Below, one piece after another: positions 42,801 through 53,663 of a stretch of DNA of 64,000 bases (positions are counted from its first letter, which is position 1; each line of letters begins with the position of its first letter). The translations under genes and the position numbers were made by a program. The notes under the pieces were generated by a model, which was not told the DNA's origin, did no database searches, and worked only from the letters and a program-made list of their open reading frames with translations. This stretch comes from Tranzscheliella williamsii (Eukaryota; Basidiomycota; Ustilaginomycetes; Ustilaginales; Ustilaginaceae): contig JALBYF010000018.1 in NCBI GenBank assembly GCA_023212725.1, forward strand, positions 208,412-272,411, in the 5' to 3' direction.

Positions 42801-43732
42801 TGCGACATTCGGACCCAAACAACAAGCCACCGCCTCCAAGATTCTTGCTGAACGACAGGCCAATCTCACCGCCGGACGGTTCGAGCGAATCTCACGACGA
42901 ACACACTGTTGAAGAGGTAGGCGACGCATGCTCTATCCTTGAAGCTTATATAGGTACAATGTGTTTGGATCCATACGCCGGCAGCCTCCGGCGAGATGTG
43001 CATTCCGAGAGCCTTGATATTGACTCAATCAGCGTGACATCTGAGCTAAGGCTTGATGCTCTATCGGACGAAGGTTCAAGGCCTTTCAATGGCGGGAATG
43101 GTGCCAGCAAGCTTGATAGTGACGAGGAACATGGCAATAGGCCAGGTCATCCATCCAAAAATTCTGAATATTCTGCTGATCTCCGCAAATGGCCGACTCA
43201 ACAGGGTAAGTATGAGTCACCCACCAGCTTGTTAGCAGCCTTTCCCAAGGCTTTTGATCGTAGGCTATGCGTTGCGATGCCACCGGCAAACGGAAGTACA
43301 TGACTTTTGATTACTTTGAAGAGAGTGGCTTCGTGTCCCTGGACGATACATTCATGAGGTGGGACACTCTTGCAGCATGGGTGTTGCCTGACAAACTGAC
43401 ACTGACGACGAACCTTCAAACTTCTGGCATCAGCAAGATGTGGAACTGAGGCAAGAATTCGAACGGCTCAGATCCATTCTGGATGAGCTTGAAGATAGCA
43501 GAGAAGACTTCCCCGACACCGAGTTCAGTCAGGCTATTCTTGATGGTAAGCTGTCTATCCGCAGTTCTATCGTGTGATTCCGATGCTGATTCCGCTTGTA
43601 ACGCTAGTGTTCATCCCGCCAGTGAAGGTAGAGGAGGTGGGAGATTTTCTCGTCGACTCGATGGTCATGTACCGGCCGATGAAAGAACAGAAGCCTATTC
43701 CTTGGAAGGTCTTTGCGCAATCGCAATCATAG
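39845..43732 (+). CDS. large Ser/Arg-rich protein of unknown function
   Basis: Six exons are proposed: 39845-40470, 40541-41388, 41454-43205, 43264-43295, 43434-43545 and 43608-43732, totalling 1164 residues. The first three are strongly supported by open frame and clean GTGAGT/GTAAGT junctions. The fourth is a tiny exon with a weak GTACAT donor and is uncertain; the last two are supported by coherent coding (DVELRQEFERLRSILDELED, then FIPPVKVEEVGDFLVDSMVM). The protein is mostly disordered, Ser/Arg/Pro-rich, with a short coiled coil near the end and many possible phosphosites. I recognise no domain. If exon 4 is wrong, the gene could end near 43303 instead. Confidence 0.6.
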
Positions 43733-46149
43733 ATGAGGTCTACTTGAAAAGCCGAAAATATGATAAAGCAAGGAGGTCGGTAGCGTTTTGCTCGGCACTA
43801 GAGCGGAGAGGAAACAGGCTTCAACCCTTTTTCGGCGGAAGACGACCTTTCGGGCTCCCTTTTATTCACATAGCGTACGTGTATCTATCAACGCACATCA
43901 TTGTGCCACTTGGTACAAGTCTGACATGCTTATCGAATTGCGCTTTGTTCCGAAGTGTTCTTCAGCTGCAGTATGCTCAAATGCTGGACTTATGACTCTC
44001 TTGTGTCTTTGCGCGGTGTCTTGAAGCTGAGTGGCGAAATCCAGCACTACTCGTGCCGCAGTCACGGACGACATTGGGGGTACAAGTACATTAACACATG
44101 ACAGTGATGGAGGCGTAGCCGGGTGAGGCGTGGGGCGAGCTGCTGCTCTGAGCAGATCCTCGACGTGATGCTTGCACCGCTTCGCTCTTACAGAGAACAA
44201 CAGCCATTCTTTGGCGTCGCCAGATCATGATTCACATTGTGATTCTTGTCGCGACCTACAGATCCCGGCTTGCAAACCTGTGTTACGTCTTTGGCGCGAT
44301 CCCGGGTCGCGCTAGTCTCTTGCTACGCTAGATCGCGATCAACGCTGTTTTATTGCTATCTTATAGAGACTGTATGTACATCAGTATATGAATTCTGGCT
44401 GAGCTATATACTGTAAGCAAGAGGTCCAAGAGCTAGGGGGGCGTGAGTGAGAGGTCACCGAAAGGTAACAATGATAGGGCCCGAGCGGGTCCCGATCTCC
44501 CGATTGCCCAAATAGATCACCGATGGTGCTGGAGCCATTATTTCGTCGGAGCTATTCTAAACAACCTGTTCTGTCTTGCTCACGACTGACTCTGACCACA
44601 TACAACCTCACAATCATGAGTCATGAGTGGGGTCGCTTTGAATAATGTTCCTATGTTTCTCGTAGCATCCACAACACAAAATCGCTTCTTCTGGAGACTA
44701 GGATTCATAATTTATGATTGCTAACCCAGGGCCCTTCGCAGAAGCCCTGTGTTGTGGCTTAGTCCAGGTAGACGTATTCTTGATTCCACGCCATCTACGT
44801 GACCTCGGAAAAGGAAGAAACTTTCCATAGGAGTAGTAAACCGATTTCGACATGATGCCTAGGGGAGGTTGTAACCCCTAAAACTGCAGGACTCGAGACC
44901 TAAGAATAATTTCAGGGCAAGCCACCGCCCCCTGCTAATAGAGAAATGACAAATTTTTCTGAACATAACTTTTATGTTTCGCACTTCGTAAGTGGAATTT
45001 AGAGGGTCATGATAAATGCCCACAAATCATGGAGTATATCTAATAAATCTTCAATCATTTTTTATTCGTGTTTCAGAATCATTAGCTCATGGATCTACAA
45101 AAGGGTGAGGCGGATCCAGGGAAACCTGCTGCGTTGGGATCGTAAAAGAGTAATCATGAATGGTATTGCCGAGTGAAGCGTCTGAATCTATCACACCCGA
45201 TGATGTATGAAGTCTTGCGGGAATAAATCCCACTAGACAACGCTAGTTTTTGGATGCAAGAACCACCTTACGATTTCTAGCGGAATATGAAAGGGAACAT
45301 GATCAGCTAGTGGGAGTTTTCCCCCAAGACCCACACCCCTTGCTATTGAGGGCAAGGATCACAGTTACGAATAATGAAATTCGGTAGAGTCATGACCCCT
45401 GGCGGAGGCAAACTAGCCGTGCATATGTCCCATCCTCCTCCGGTTGAAACGCTCGTACCGTCATAAATGATGTCCCTTCACACGCGCAGAAATTGTTGCC
45501 TATTCATGATTTGAAATTTATGTTGTGGAGTCAGGCGTCATGGTCCTACGCAGACGTTTAAAATTCTTCCGTTGGCCTCAATCCGATCATGTATTGGGAG
45601 TCATAAATCATAAGTCTGAATATTCTGTGATTATTTAGACATCATGCCAGTTATAAAGCATGACCCATAGCAGGAGGCGGTGGCTTTCCCGAGAAACCCG
45701 TAGAACTCCTAGGGGAAACTCCTATCCTAGGGTCTGGGATCTTCGGGTATTTTCACTGTCTAGGGGAATTTTTCGTTTAGGCGTCACGTCGGAATGATCT
45801 TCCGTATCCTAGCAGAAAATTTCCCATTTCCCCGCCAGGACTTGTAATTTCCTAAAAACAAATTTCCCTAGAATCACCCTAGACTGAAAGGTCAACGACC
45901 TTTAGTCACATGAGTCATAGCTAGGGATGGCGCTGTGAACTTTTTCCCTTCTTCCGCCAGAGCTTCTGGGGGAGTTCTTCCCTTAGTACTCCCTCAGGTA
46001 TGAGTATGAGTCATGTCTGGTAAATGTTAAGTGATCTGTTCGAACCTATCACACACCCTATGGAGTTTTTGCGGGAGTTTTACCGTTCATGATTAGACAA
46101 CGATAGGGGTTCAGGAGGGATTTCCCCTAGGAGTTATAAGGAAAGGTGG
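43733..46149. other. 2.4-kb gene-free, repeat-motif-rich stretch
   Basis: No open frame of note lies between 44200 and 46100. The DNA is more AT-rich than the rest and is dense in ATCATGA/TCATGAT and TGAGTCAT words (for example at 44614-44628, 45152, 45504, 45907, 46000) and in CCTAGG-like words (45690-45740). It looks like decayed repeat or transposon DNA at the left edge of the accessory island. I cannot name the source element. Confidence 0.5.
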
Positions 46150-47090
46150 GGTTTTGAGGCGAGTCAGCCGCGACCGAAGCGGAGCGAGTTCTTGCAAATG
46201 TTGCTGTTGACATGAATGCGTGGCGGCGAGCCGAATCATGAATGGACCCGCCGCCGATTTCGGTGGGCATATGGGTCTCCTTAGACTCTGTCTACAGCTT
46301 GCGCCGGAATATGAGCGAGATATGCAGAAGCCGCAGCGTTTCGTCCAGCGTACCAGCAGCAGTTCTCCCTCCCATGCCGCCAGCAGCATCCGCTCCGTCT
46401 CCACCACAAGCCTCAGCGCGTCATAGTCACGAGTCGACCCTGCTCCTCGTCCGCTCTGCGGAAGACGTCGTCAAATTCGGCGCGCACCCGCTCCCGCAGC
46501 TCCGGATCGGACAGCAGAAAGACGAAAGAATAGCTAGTGATGTCCTGTTGTGTTGATGATCGCGGCAAACAGCCTTGATCGACTGGCCGCTCGCCCCGCG
46601 GTCCATCATCTCCTGGATGTAGCACTCCTCGCGCCGGCTTTCACTCTTCCTCTTTTGCAGCGTTCCGCCGATATCGGCGGACGTCTTAACGGCGTCGTAC
46701 CACTTCTTCACTGTGCTAGGTACGGGAAGAGCGGGAAGTGGGTGGGCATAAAGCCGGCGTTGTCGACAAACGCCCACAAGGGTTTTTCCATCTTGTGGAC
46801 GGTGTTGATTCCCGGGTTGCCTAGCCGAGGCCAAAGAGGAGGTCCGTGGTCTGGAAGAGGAGTGGGTAGATAGTCACGTGGATGTCGATCTTGCCGTTCT
46901 GCGCCGGCAGAGAGGCGACTAGGTTGGTAGCATGGCGGACCATGTCGGGCAGATTCTGCTGCAGGCGCATGAAGCTGACGGCGGCTTGAGATTTTGGATC
47001 GCCTTTGAAGAGGGTGTTCTGTTGTTGCGTTTTGTGACACGCAACCAGAGAGGTGTCTCCATAGAGCACGAAACTCCTCCATAGCATCTT
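46150..47090 (-). pseudogene. cytochrome P450 pseudogene (CYP52/CYP63-like)
   Basis: Pieces of one P450 appear in order on the minus strand but in different frames. Near 47040-46820: MRLQQNLPDMVRHATNLVAS and IYPLLFQTTDLLFG, matching the C-to-E helix region of alkane/fatty-acid P450s. Near 46800-46650: AFVDNAGFMPTHFPLFPYLA and VKKWYDAVKTSADIGG. Near 46530-46430: FVFLLSDPELRERVRAEFDD (helices I-J). Near 46360: LDETLRLLHISLIFRRK with the ExxR helix K. The heme-binding cysteine loop is not seen. Frame changes and missing ends make a functional enzyme unlikely, though some breaks could be introns. Confidence 0.65.
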
Positions 47091-47394
47091 TTTGTTAAAA
47101 CGAGGCGCTTACAGAGGCTGGCTGGTCGAAGGAGGCGCTTGCAAAGGCCCGCTGGTCGTCAAGGCTATGAGAGCGCTGTGCCTGATGCTCACTGGTTTCC
47201 GGCGCAGCCTTTGGACGCACAATAGCATGGCTACCGTCCTCCGCTTGCGCCTGATACCTGCGGTTCTTGCAGTGTGCCTAGACGCGGGGTGGAAGTACGT
47301 TTGTGACTACGACCGTCCACTGTACAGGTTGCTCACTAGGGCGTTCTACCGCAGCGTCCTTGGCATGCTGTGCGCCCCTTCCCTTGTCATTATC

Positions 47395-48806
47395 GAGCGG
47401 CTTGTGACCCGAGCTGCTCAAGGTATTCGAGCAGATCCTGTTGACGAGCCGCGAGGACGGCCAGCGGATCCACCGTCTGGCGAAGGTGATGCCCGCGTCG
47501 GCAGACCGGCCTGCACACGCGGCTGTTGTGGGAACAAAGCGCAAATGCAAAGCTGGCGGCGTCGGATGCGAGCAGCCCGTCGTTCTTCCGGCTGGTCTCG
47601 TCGCTGGCGCCGTCGCTGTGCGGGATCATCTTTGTCGACTCGGTCGCATATCGGTACGAGTCGATGGGTCGTGACCTGCATCTGCTGCGCAAACACATCA
47701 CCCAGAATCTGGTCAAGGTCGGCCGCGAGTTCTAACGCCAGAAAGTGGGGATCCCGCGGAGCTGGAGCCTCAGCACACTGCTGTGCGGCTTCTTCTATGG
47801 CGATCTGGAGCGGCGCCATCTACAGTGGCTCCACCGCCACGGGCGAGGCGCGAGCGGGCGGCCGAACCTGCTGATGCGGTACACGGACGACTATCTGCTG
47901 GTTACGACGAGCAAAGCGGAGGCGAAGCGGTTCTGTGGCGTAATGGCGGCGGGCACGCGGCGTACGGCTGCTACACCTCGCGCGAGAAAAGCCTCGTCAA
48001 CTTCGCCTGGTCAACGGGGCGGAAGGGGGGAGCGCGCTGGTGGCGCGTGTGGCGGGGGAGCGGTTTCCCTGGTGCCGGCTGATGGTGGGGGCGTGCGATC
48101 TCGGCATCGAGACAGACCTGGCGCGCTACGCTGGCGCCGATATGCGAGACGTGCTCACCGTCGAGTACGGCCGGCGCGCCGGGCGCGCTCTCGTCGAGAA
48201 GATGATCCAGTCGGTCAAGCCGCGCTCCCACGTCTTCTTCCCCGACACCGCGCTCAACGGCGACGTGCGCGCCTACCGCAACCTCGCCGATTTCCTCGTC
48301 TCGGCGCTCAAGTTCCGCGCCTACCTCGCCGAGCTTCGCCGTCTCTGCCTCGCGTTTTCCGTCGACTGACTCGCGCGCGCCGTTCACACTGTTGTCCGCT
48401 TCGCCAGCCACCACATCAGCCGTGCCGCCAGCGCACACGGAAAATTCGCCCCCGCCCGCAAGCACGTCGCGCACCGCTGGCGCTTTAGCTGCAAGCTCCA
48501 CTCCAGCTGCATCGACTGGCTCGGCCAAGCCGCCTTCCTCGCCGTCTTCAAGCCTCCCATTCACACCCGCACGCGCGACCACCACACACACGCCACGCCC
48601 AGAGCACTCGGACACTCCACCTTCGCCGATCTGGTCCGCAGCCTCGAGGCCACAGTCTACGCCCGCAACCCCGCCGCCGCTCGCCGCATTGCCGCCATCG
48701 CCGCCATCGCCGCCATCGCCGCCATCGCCGCCATCGCCGCCATCGCCGCCATCGCCGCCATCGCCGCGTCCGGCCTGCATGCCTTCCGAGAGCTGCTCGA
48801 CATATA
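47395..48806 (+). pseudogene. TERT: 5'-truncated telomerase reverse transcriptase (TERT) pseudogene
   Basis: TERT reverse-transcriptase motifs appear in order. HITQNLVKVGREF is followed by an in-frame stop (TAA 47733-47735), then motif B' as GIPRSWSLSTLLCGFFYGDLE (GIPQGS expected), motif C LLMRYTDDYLLVTTSKAEA, and, after a frame change near 47940, motif D YGCYTSREKSLVNF. After another change near 48040 come motif E FPWCRLMVGACDL and the thumb ARYAGADMRDVLTVEYG; a stop at 48367 precedes C-terminal-extension-like sequence (WLGQAAFLAVFK) to 48806. The N-terminal and RNA-binding domains and motifs 1, 2 and A are not recognised. Two stops, two frameshifts and loss of GIPQGS mean it cannot encode active telomerase. 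Confidence 0.78.
48684..48764 (+). repeat. 9-bp tandem repeat (GCCATCGCC)n
   Basis: About nine head-to-tail copies of GCCATCGCC lie inside the end of the TERT pseudogene, where they would encode Ala-Ile-Ala units. Their expansion fits relaxed constraint. Confidence 0.9.
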
Positions 48807-48889
48807 ATTTGCCCGCCTACAGCTGGCTGCCTTTGGTCGCGCGCACGAACTGAACAGAACACGGGCCACGTCCTCGGCAAGAAAAGTCT

Positions 48890-49460
48890 CGTGGCGAGGC
48901 ATGGTTGCTGTCAGTACGCTCTACATGCATACACCACGGACCACGTCGACTGGGAGGTGGTCGCTCCTTCTTATGGCGAATGCCAGCCGTCGCCGCAGCA
49001 CACAACGCAGCCGATGCCCGCTCCTGTTGCTTGTATGCGCAGCAGTCGGCACTGCCCTTCTTGCCCTTGTCAGTACCAGTGCCGTAGGCTGATGCTTGCT
49101 CTGTGCTGCCGCCCGTAGAAATTAGGATACTTCACGCACTCCCGGTAGAAGTCTGTCAATAGTTGTCAAGCAAGAGATCAGGGTCAGCCGTCGGGTCCAG
49201 AGGGGGGAATGTCAAGCTGCTCGTTTACAGTGCCGTTCGCCGGAGACGACCGGTACCATTTGCTCGTGTGTGCGCAAGCTTCTCGCCGAGCAGCGCGCCG
49301 CGGATGTGGTAAGCACGAGGGGCAAGGATGCCGAGCGCCGGTTTTCCACGATGTGCGCCCAGTACGGAGCTCACGACGGTATGCGGGCTTCCGGAGCCCA
49401 CTCCGTCGAGAGAGCCGCCCCACTCTGCCGTGGCGGACTCAAGCCCATACCTTGGCATCG
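48890..49460 (-). pseudogene. decayed paralogue of the small secreted protein
   Basis: This minus-strand stretch parallels the intact gene at 49795-50288. An exon-1-like remnant (SKWYRSSPANG near 49260-49230, compare SWY..RSS..FSGKHN) is followed by an intron-like gap and an exon-2-like start DFYRECVKYPNFYGRQ at about 49150-49100. A TGA and a one-base frame change precede GSADCCAY, matching NADCCSY in the intact copy. No signal peptide remains. Flanking non-coding DNA also matches, so it is a tandem duplicate that has lost function. Confidence 0.6.
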
Positions 49461-50650
49461 ACTAACGAGCTTGAAGTTCAACGCCACTTTGTACAGCGAC
49501 AGACCCCTCGAACTCGTCATTCTATTGGCTTGTGCACACAGAGCTGAGGTGCTAACAGCGCCACACACACGCACACTCCAGAACGCTCGACGCCGCAAAT
49601 CATGCATTTGGCTCGCTGACCCGCAGTGGACGCTTTCAGATCGCGCACCCATCCTGTAAACAACATACGGACCACATGTTCGAAGAGCAGCGGCCCGCGG
49701 CGTGGCGCGGATCCTCCAGTACGCGCACACGTGTAGACAACACGGATGACATCATCGACCTGGAGCGGATCGCGGCGCGGCTGCAGAAAGCCCTTTACAG
49801 CCAAGGCCAGCCGCCGGCGGGGCACACAACATTAATGTCCCCAACGTCAGGTTCAGTGTATGAGCAGCAGTCGGCATTGTCCTTTCTGACCTTGCCGCCA
49901 ACCGTGATGTAGGGCAAATATTTATCATCGTCGAAGCTGCGGCCGTAAAGGGTAAGGTCTTTCACGCAATCAAGGGAGAAGTCTGTCGATTAGAGCAAAG
50001 CAAGATCAGTGGCTTAGTTGTCTATTCAAAGGGGAGAGAGGGGCCCGTCTGGTGCTTACAGTTGTGTTTGCCGGAGAAGACCAGAGACGAGCGTTGCTCT
50101 TCAAGCATTGCGTACCAGCTGAAATCGCCTTCCTGTTTTGCGCACAAGTATCCTGGCTTCGCGGCGGGACTGCAGCGCTCGGCCCATAGGCGGTCGTCTG
50201 TCACGCCAGGTGAGAAGCGTTGAACGTCGCCGTGCACCGAGACCACGGCGAGCAGCAGTGCCAGCAGGACCGTTGTCATGCGTGCCATTCTTGCTTGTGT
50301 GTGCGGTACTTGGCGGACAGGACAAGAGAGGTCGCTGACCGCCACTTTTTATAGGATGCGCGCGCAGTTCAACGCTCACAACAGCATGCCGACGCCAGCT
50401 GAGCCCACTTCGTTACGTGTTCTGGCCCGCTCGCCGTGGCGGAATTCATAAGCCCACACCTTCCTATCGACCAAACAGCTCGCTGTCCTACTTCAGTTTA
50501 CAGCGCAGGGTCGACCCGCTCGCCGCTCTGTTGCCATGCATGCAGAGCTGTGGGCCAAACGGCATGTACGCCACCCCCAGAGCATCCGACCCACACCCAC
50601 GCAGTTAACTCGCCGGCCCGCAATGGGCGCTTTCAGACCGCGCACACGGC
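48990..50650. repeat. diverged tandem duplication of the secreted-protein locus
   Basis: Left unit about 48990-49660 and right unit about 49800-50650 match in order. Shared landmarks are GCAGCAGTCGGCA at about 49045 and 49865, TTCACGCA..AGAAGTCTGTC at about 49130 and 49965, and GCCGTGGCGGA followed by AAGCCCA..ACCTT..ATCGAC at about 49430 and 50433. Divergence is substantial, so the duplication is not recent. Confidence 0.65.
49795..50288 (-). CDS. small secreted six-cysteine protein, effector candidate
   Basis: Two exons (50288-50060, 49982-49795) give 138 residues. A clear signal peptide (MARMTTVLLALLLAVVSVHG) is followed by a 118-residue mature part with six cysteines (AERC, YLC, LDC, ADCC, VVC), which would favour disulfide bonds outside the cell. 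The intron has GTAAGC and CGACAG and joins phase 1 exactly. I recognise no family. Small size, secretion, even cysteine number, a tandem duplicate and a location in a gene-poor island are features often seen in fungal effectors, but function is inference. Confidence 0.7.
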
Positions 50651-51880
50651 ATGCTACTGTCCCTTGGCATTATCTCGATTGGGCCTCTGAAGCAAGCGCC
50701 TAAGCAGGGTCAGGTCAGAGCTAGAGCCTCCCTGACACTTTTAGGGGTGAGCAATGAGGCGCCAGACCAACGACGTCTTCATAAAGCGCCGACTCTGAAA
50801 ACGGGTTCACACATGCAAAACCTTTACTAAACGTTTACTAACAAGCCGCGGTGGCTGTGAACCTAGCCAGCTGCTTGTAGAGCCTAATGTTGTAAGGTTT
50901 TCTGCGCATTGCGACTGGAACACAATCACGAATGTGCACATGTGCCTGTGTTAGCTGTCTCTACTCTGTTCACCTGCTGCTCGACTCCATCATCTCCTAC
51001 ATAACTCTCATATTTTCGTTCTGCCCCTTGAGTCATGAGTGTCCGATTAACTAATCCAATTGCCCAGCTAGCTAGGCTCCCACGTTGGCCAACACATGAC
51101 CTGGCTCGCTGATCCATTGCTCGGCGAGCAGATGGCATTACACAGCCAGCCTTGTCGGCGCTCACATCTAGTAAGCTAGGTCAGTCCATCTGCTCCTATC
51201 ACTTAAACCTGTGGAGTAGCTTTGTCTTAGGTGTAATGCGTTTCTCAAACAACTCTGACCACATCAAAGCAGCGAGCAATACCGCTTTGTTAACAACAAT
51301 AGTGGCATTGTACCTTTACTGGTGTCTGAACTGTTGAAGCATCAAGGAGCTCATCGGTTGCGCCCCTTCCCACAATGCTTGCTCGCCGACACTCTCACTT
51401 TATCTCCCTTGAATGTCCGTATTCACGTGCTATGCCCACCTGCGTTCAGCCCCGCCCTCAATACCTTCCGCATCATACCAACAACTCCTTTTGCTATGAT
51501 ACCGATCATGTTTGCCGTTAATTTGTTTGTTTGCATCCTGCGTTGGCTTTGGGATGCACCCAGCGAATCTATCATGACGGAATTGCTACGTGCGCGCCTC
51601 CCATCTGTTCCATCCTTATACAATTTTTTACCTTTCACGTCTGGAGCGCACCCATGCCTCGACAAACTACGCCTTCGAATGCGAGCCGGCGCTCGCTCTC
51701 CGCACACCTATATCAGAAGTGAGGTGATGTGCCTCGAGGGCCTCCACGTGCAAGACGCTAAGTCGGCTATATTGAACTGAGTGCGTTAGGACTTGACCCA
51801 CAATCGCGGTCTGGAAGACAGTTTCTTAGGCTGTACAGCTGCTGTCCTAGAGTACATATGGTTTATATACATGGCCATGA
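50651..51880. other. gene-free right part of the island
   Basis: No supported gene is seen in 1.2 kb. Several short open frames exist, including one of 152 codons at 51322-51780 without an ATG at its start or recognisable motifs. A CTTGAGTCATGAGTG word near 51030 recalls the motifs of the 44-46 kb stretch. Confidence 0.4.
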
Positions 51881-52849
51881 TCAACGGTACCAGAAGTTAA
51901 TACTGACACTGGTAGCCAGACTCTGAACACAGTGATACCAGCCCTGAGGTATGTAAAGGACGTCGCCAGGTTCCATTATAGCGCATACAGTTTCGTCCGC
52001 TGTCAGCGCGGATTGGAGCTGCGGCCGTCGCGCGGAAAGCTCTAAAAGTTCGTGTTCCGAGCGTATGGTAGACGTGTTTTTCTGCGCACCAACCGTATTC
52101 AGGTAGAGATGGTTTGCCACATGCGGAGGAAAAAGGTACAACCTTTTGCGGCCTACTACCTGGGCGAAGAGGTTTTCGTATGGATCCCGATGTATTGGAG
52201 TATATGTGCCAGATGGTCCAATCCAGACGTTACTCCTCCACTGCTCCTGCATCCCGTTCGGACCAGCGCGAGTGTGAGGGAGGCCTGGTGCATCGCTAGC
52301 CAAGCTCGCACATTTCGACAGCAGATCAAATTGCGCCAGATAGCCAACAGGTGCCTTCTGGCTCCCGGTGGACTCCCACGGGATGTTTCTTTCTATGAAA
52401 GCATCGAGGAAAAGGTCTGCGACACGGTTATAGGGGCTGATTAGCAAGCCTTGACAAGCTCAGGCATACAAATTCAACTCACGGAAGGGCATCTCAATGC
52501 GCTGCCATTGGTCGTTTCCGGCATTGTAACCGTGATTGACATGCGAAATCTCTACTGGGACGATGAGCCTAGCCGTGTCTTCACGCCTAAGCCCGGCGAG
52601 GGTCTCACGTTCGTGACTGTCTTTGCTCGACCATCTCTGCAGTGCTGGCCATGTCACCTTGTTCTCTGCCGGCTCGGAGGTGAGTAGCCTCTTGAACAAG
52701 CCGGGACGCTTTTTCAACTGATAATTCTGGACAAATGCTGTCGTTGGCAACCCTCCGTGCAGTGCAGGAATAGGTTTGACGCTCGTGGCGGCCCTGAAAG
52801 CGCTCGTAGTCATCGTCAATCGTTCGCCATGTACGAAAGAGAATCTCAT
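51881..52849 (-). CDS. JmjC/cupin-8 domain 2-oxoglutarate oxygenase-like protein
   Basis: Exons 52849-52483 and 52416-51881 give 300 residues. The N-terminal part has NYQLKKRPGLFKRLL, WPALQRWSS and DDQWQRIEMPF-like context. The JmjC/cupin core shows WIGPSGTYTPIHRDPYENLF with the HxD iron ligands, GRKRLYLFPP (Lys for 2-oxoglutarate) and MEPGDVLYIPQGWYHCVQSL with the distal histidine. This matches the JMJD5/TYW5-type protein hydroxylase branch rather than long histone demethylases. The acceptor GTGTCGCAG was used because the nearer AG breaks the frame. A second ATG at 52813 has a better context and may be the true start. Confidence 0.82.
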
Positions 52850-53225
52850 CGAAAGATGTCGGATGTTTCCTTGTTTCAGCCGGGCCTAAGCCATGCGTAC
52901 TGCCATGCGAGTAATTCAAAATGGAAAACAGGCGGGTGGGCATAGAGCTGGCTTCGCCATCGCTATACCTGTCCTGAATGCCGCTTGGCGATCGTAAAGT
53001 CAGCTCTAAGTCCGCCCGCCTGCCTTACGTTTCAGCAGCTCGTTGCTTAGATCTGGTTGTGGACAAGCGAACATCCGACTTCTTTCGATATGTACCAAGA
53101 TAACAAACTCGATAAACATGTGTTCGGCTTGGCGTGTGGATTGCGGCGCAGAACTTTTACTGAGTACATGTGAAGGGGAATCAAGTACATATTGTGGAGA
53201 CATGACATCTCAGCGTCACAAATTA
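52850..53225. other. intergenic, no gene seen
   Basis: These 376 bp lie between the JmjC-like gene and the tRNA and hold no recognisable feature. Confidence 0.4.
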
Positions 53226-53318
53226 GGGTCTTTAGCTCAGCAGTAGAGCGGCAGATCCCGGCTTCTTCAAGTTTGTTTGGATTTCTGCAGGTCGCGGGTT
53301 CAATCCCCGTAGGACTCT
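53226..53318 (+). tRNA. tRNA-Arg: tRNA-Arg(CCG) with intron, unusual C33
   Basis: Acceptor GGGTCTT pairs with AGGACTC (with G-U pairs); D-arm GCTCAGCAGTAGAGC; anticodon stem GCAGA/TCTGC; T-arm GCGGG-TTCAATC-CCCGT. The loop begins TCCCGG, so position 33 is C rather than the usual U and the anticodon (53258-53260) reads CCG. A 21-nt intron (53262-53282) follows base 37. An oligo-T tract follows at once. The identity is less sure than for the other two tRNAs because of C33 and a T discriminator. Confidence 0.72.
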
Positions 53319-53435
53319 TTTTTCGTACTTACTCCTCGTTTTTTGTCGCGAAATAGATATGTCCTGATGAACCCTGCTGAATTTGTGGAGCATATTGTGT
53401 TCGATAACTGTCCGAGCTGATGGAACATTCGCCCT

Positions 53436-53492
53436 CACTAGGAGTTCACGCACCGCTGGAAACGCGTTTCCAGCGGTGCATGAATCCTAGTG
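53436..53492. mobile_element. 57-bp foldback MITE (CACTAG family)
   Basis: The sequence is almost a complete palindrome, starting CACTAGGA and ending TCCTAGTG with an ACGCGT centre and arms matching except at a few bases. Flanking CT on both sides may be a 2-bp target duplication. The arm resembles the one of the 131-bp element at 59992-60122. Confidence 0.7.
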
Positions 53493-53663
53493 CTTGGTAG
53501 CACGTAGCACGGTTCGACAAGTGTCCAAACGGGGTGGACACAACGTTAATATGCGATATTTGATAAGATGCTAGAAATACATGCGCATGTAGTAGTAGAA
53601 GTAGTGTTGACCGCCAGCGGTGACCATCTGGAGATGCAGGCGTCGCGAATAATCAAGTTGACC

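Noticed and set aside
47092..47394. Extending the TERT pseudogene to the left
   Set aside because: The open frame lacks identifiable TERT motifs 1, 2 or A, so the boundary was set where similarity begins.
51322..51780. 152-codon open frame as a gene
   Set aside because: It has no ATG at its start, no recognisable motif and lies in eroded DNA.
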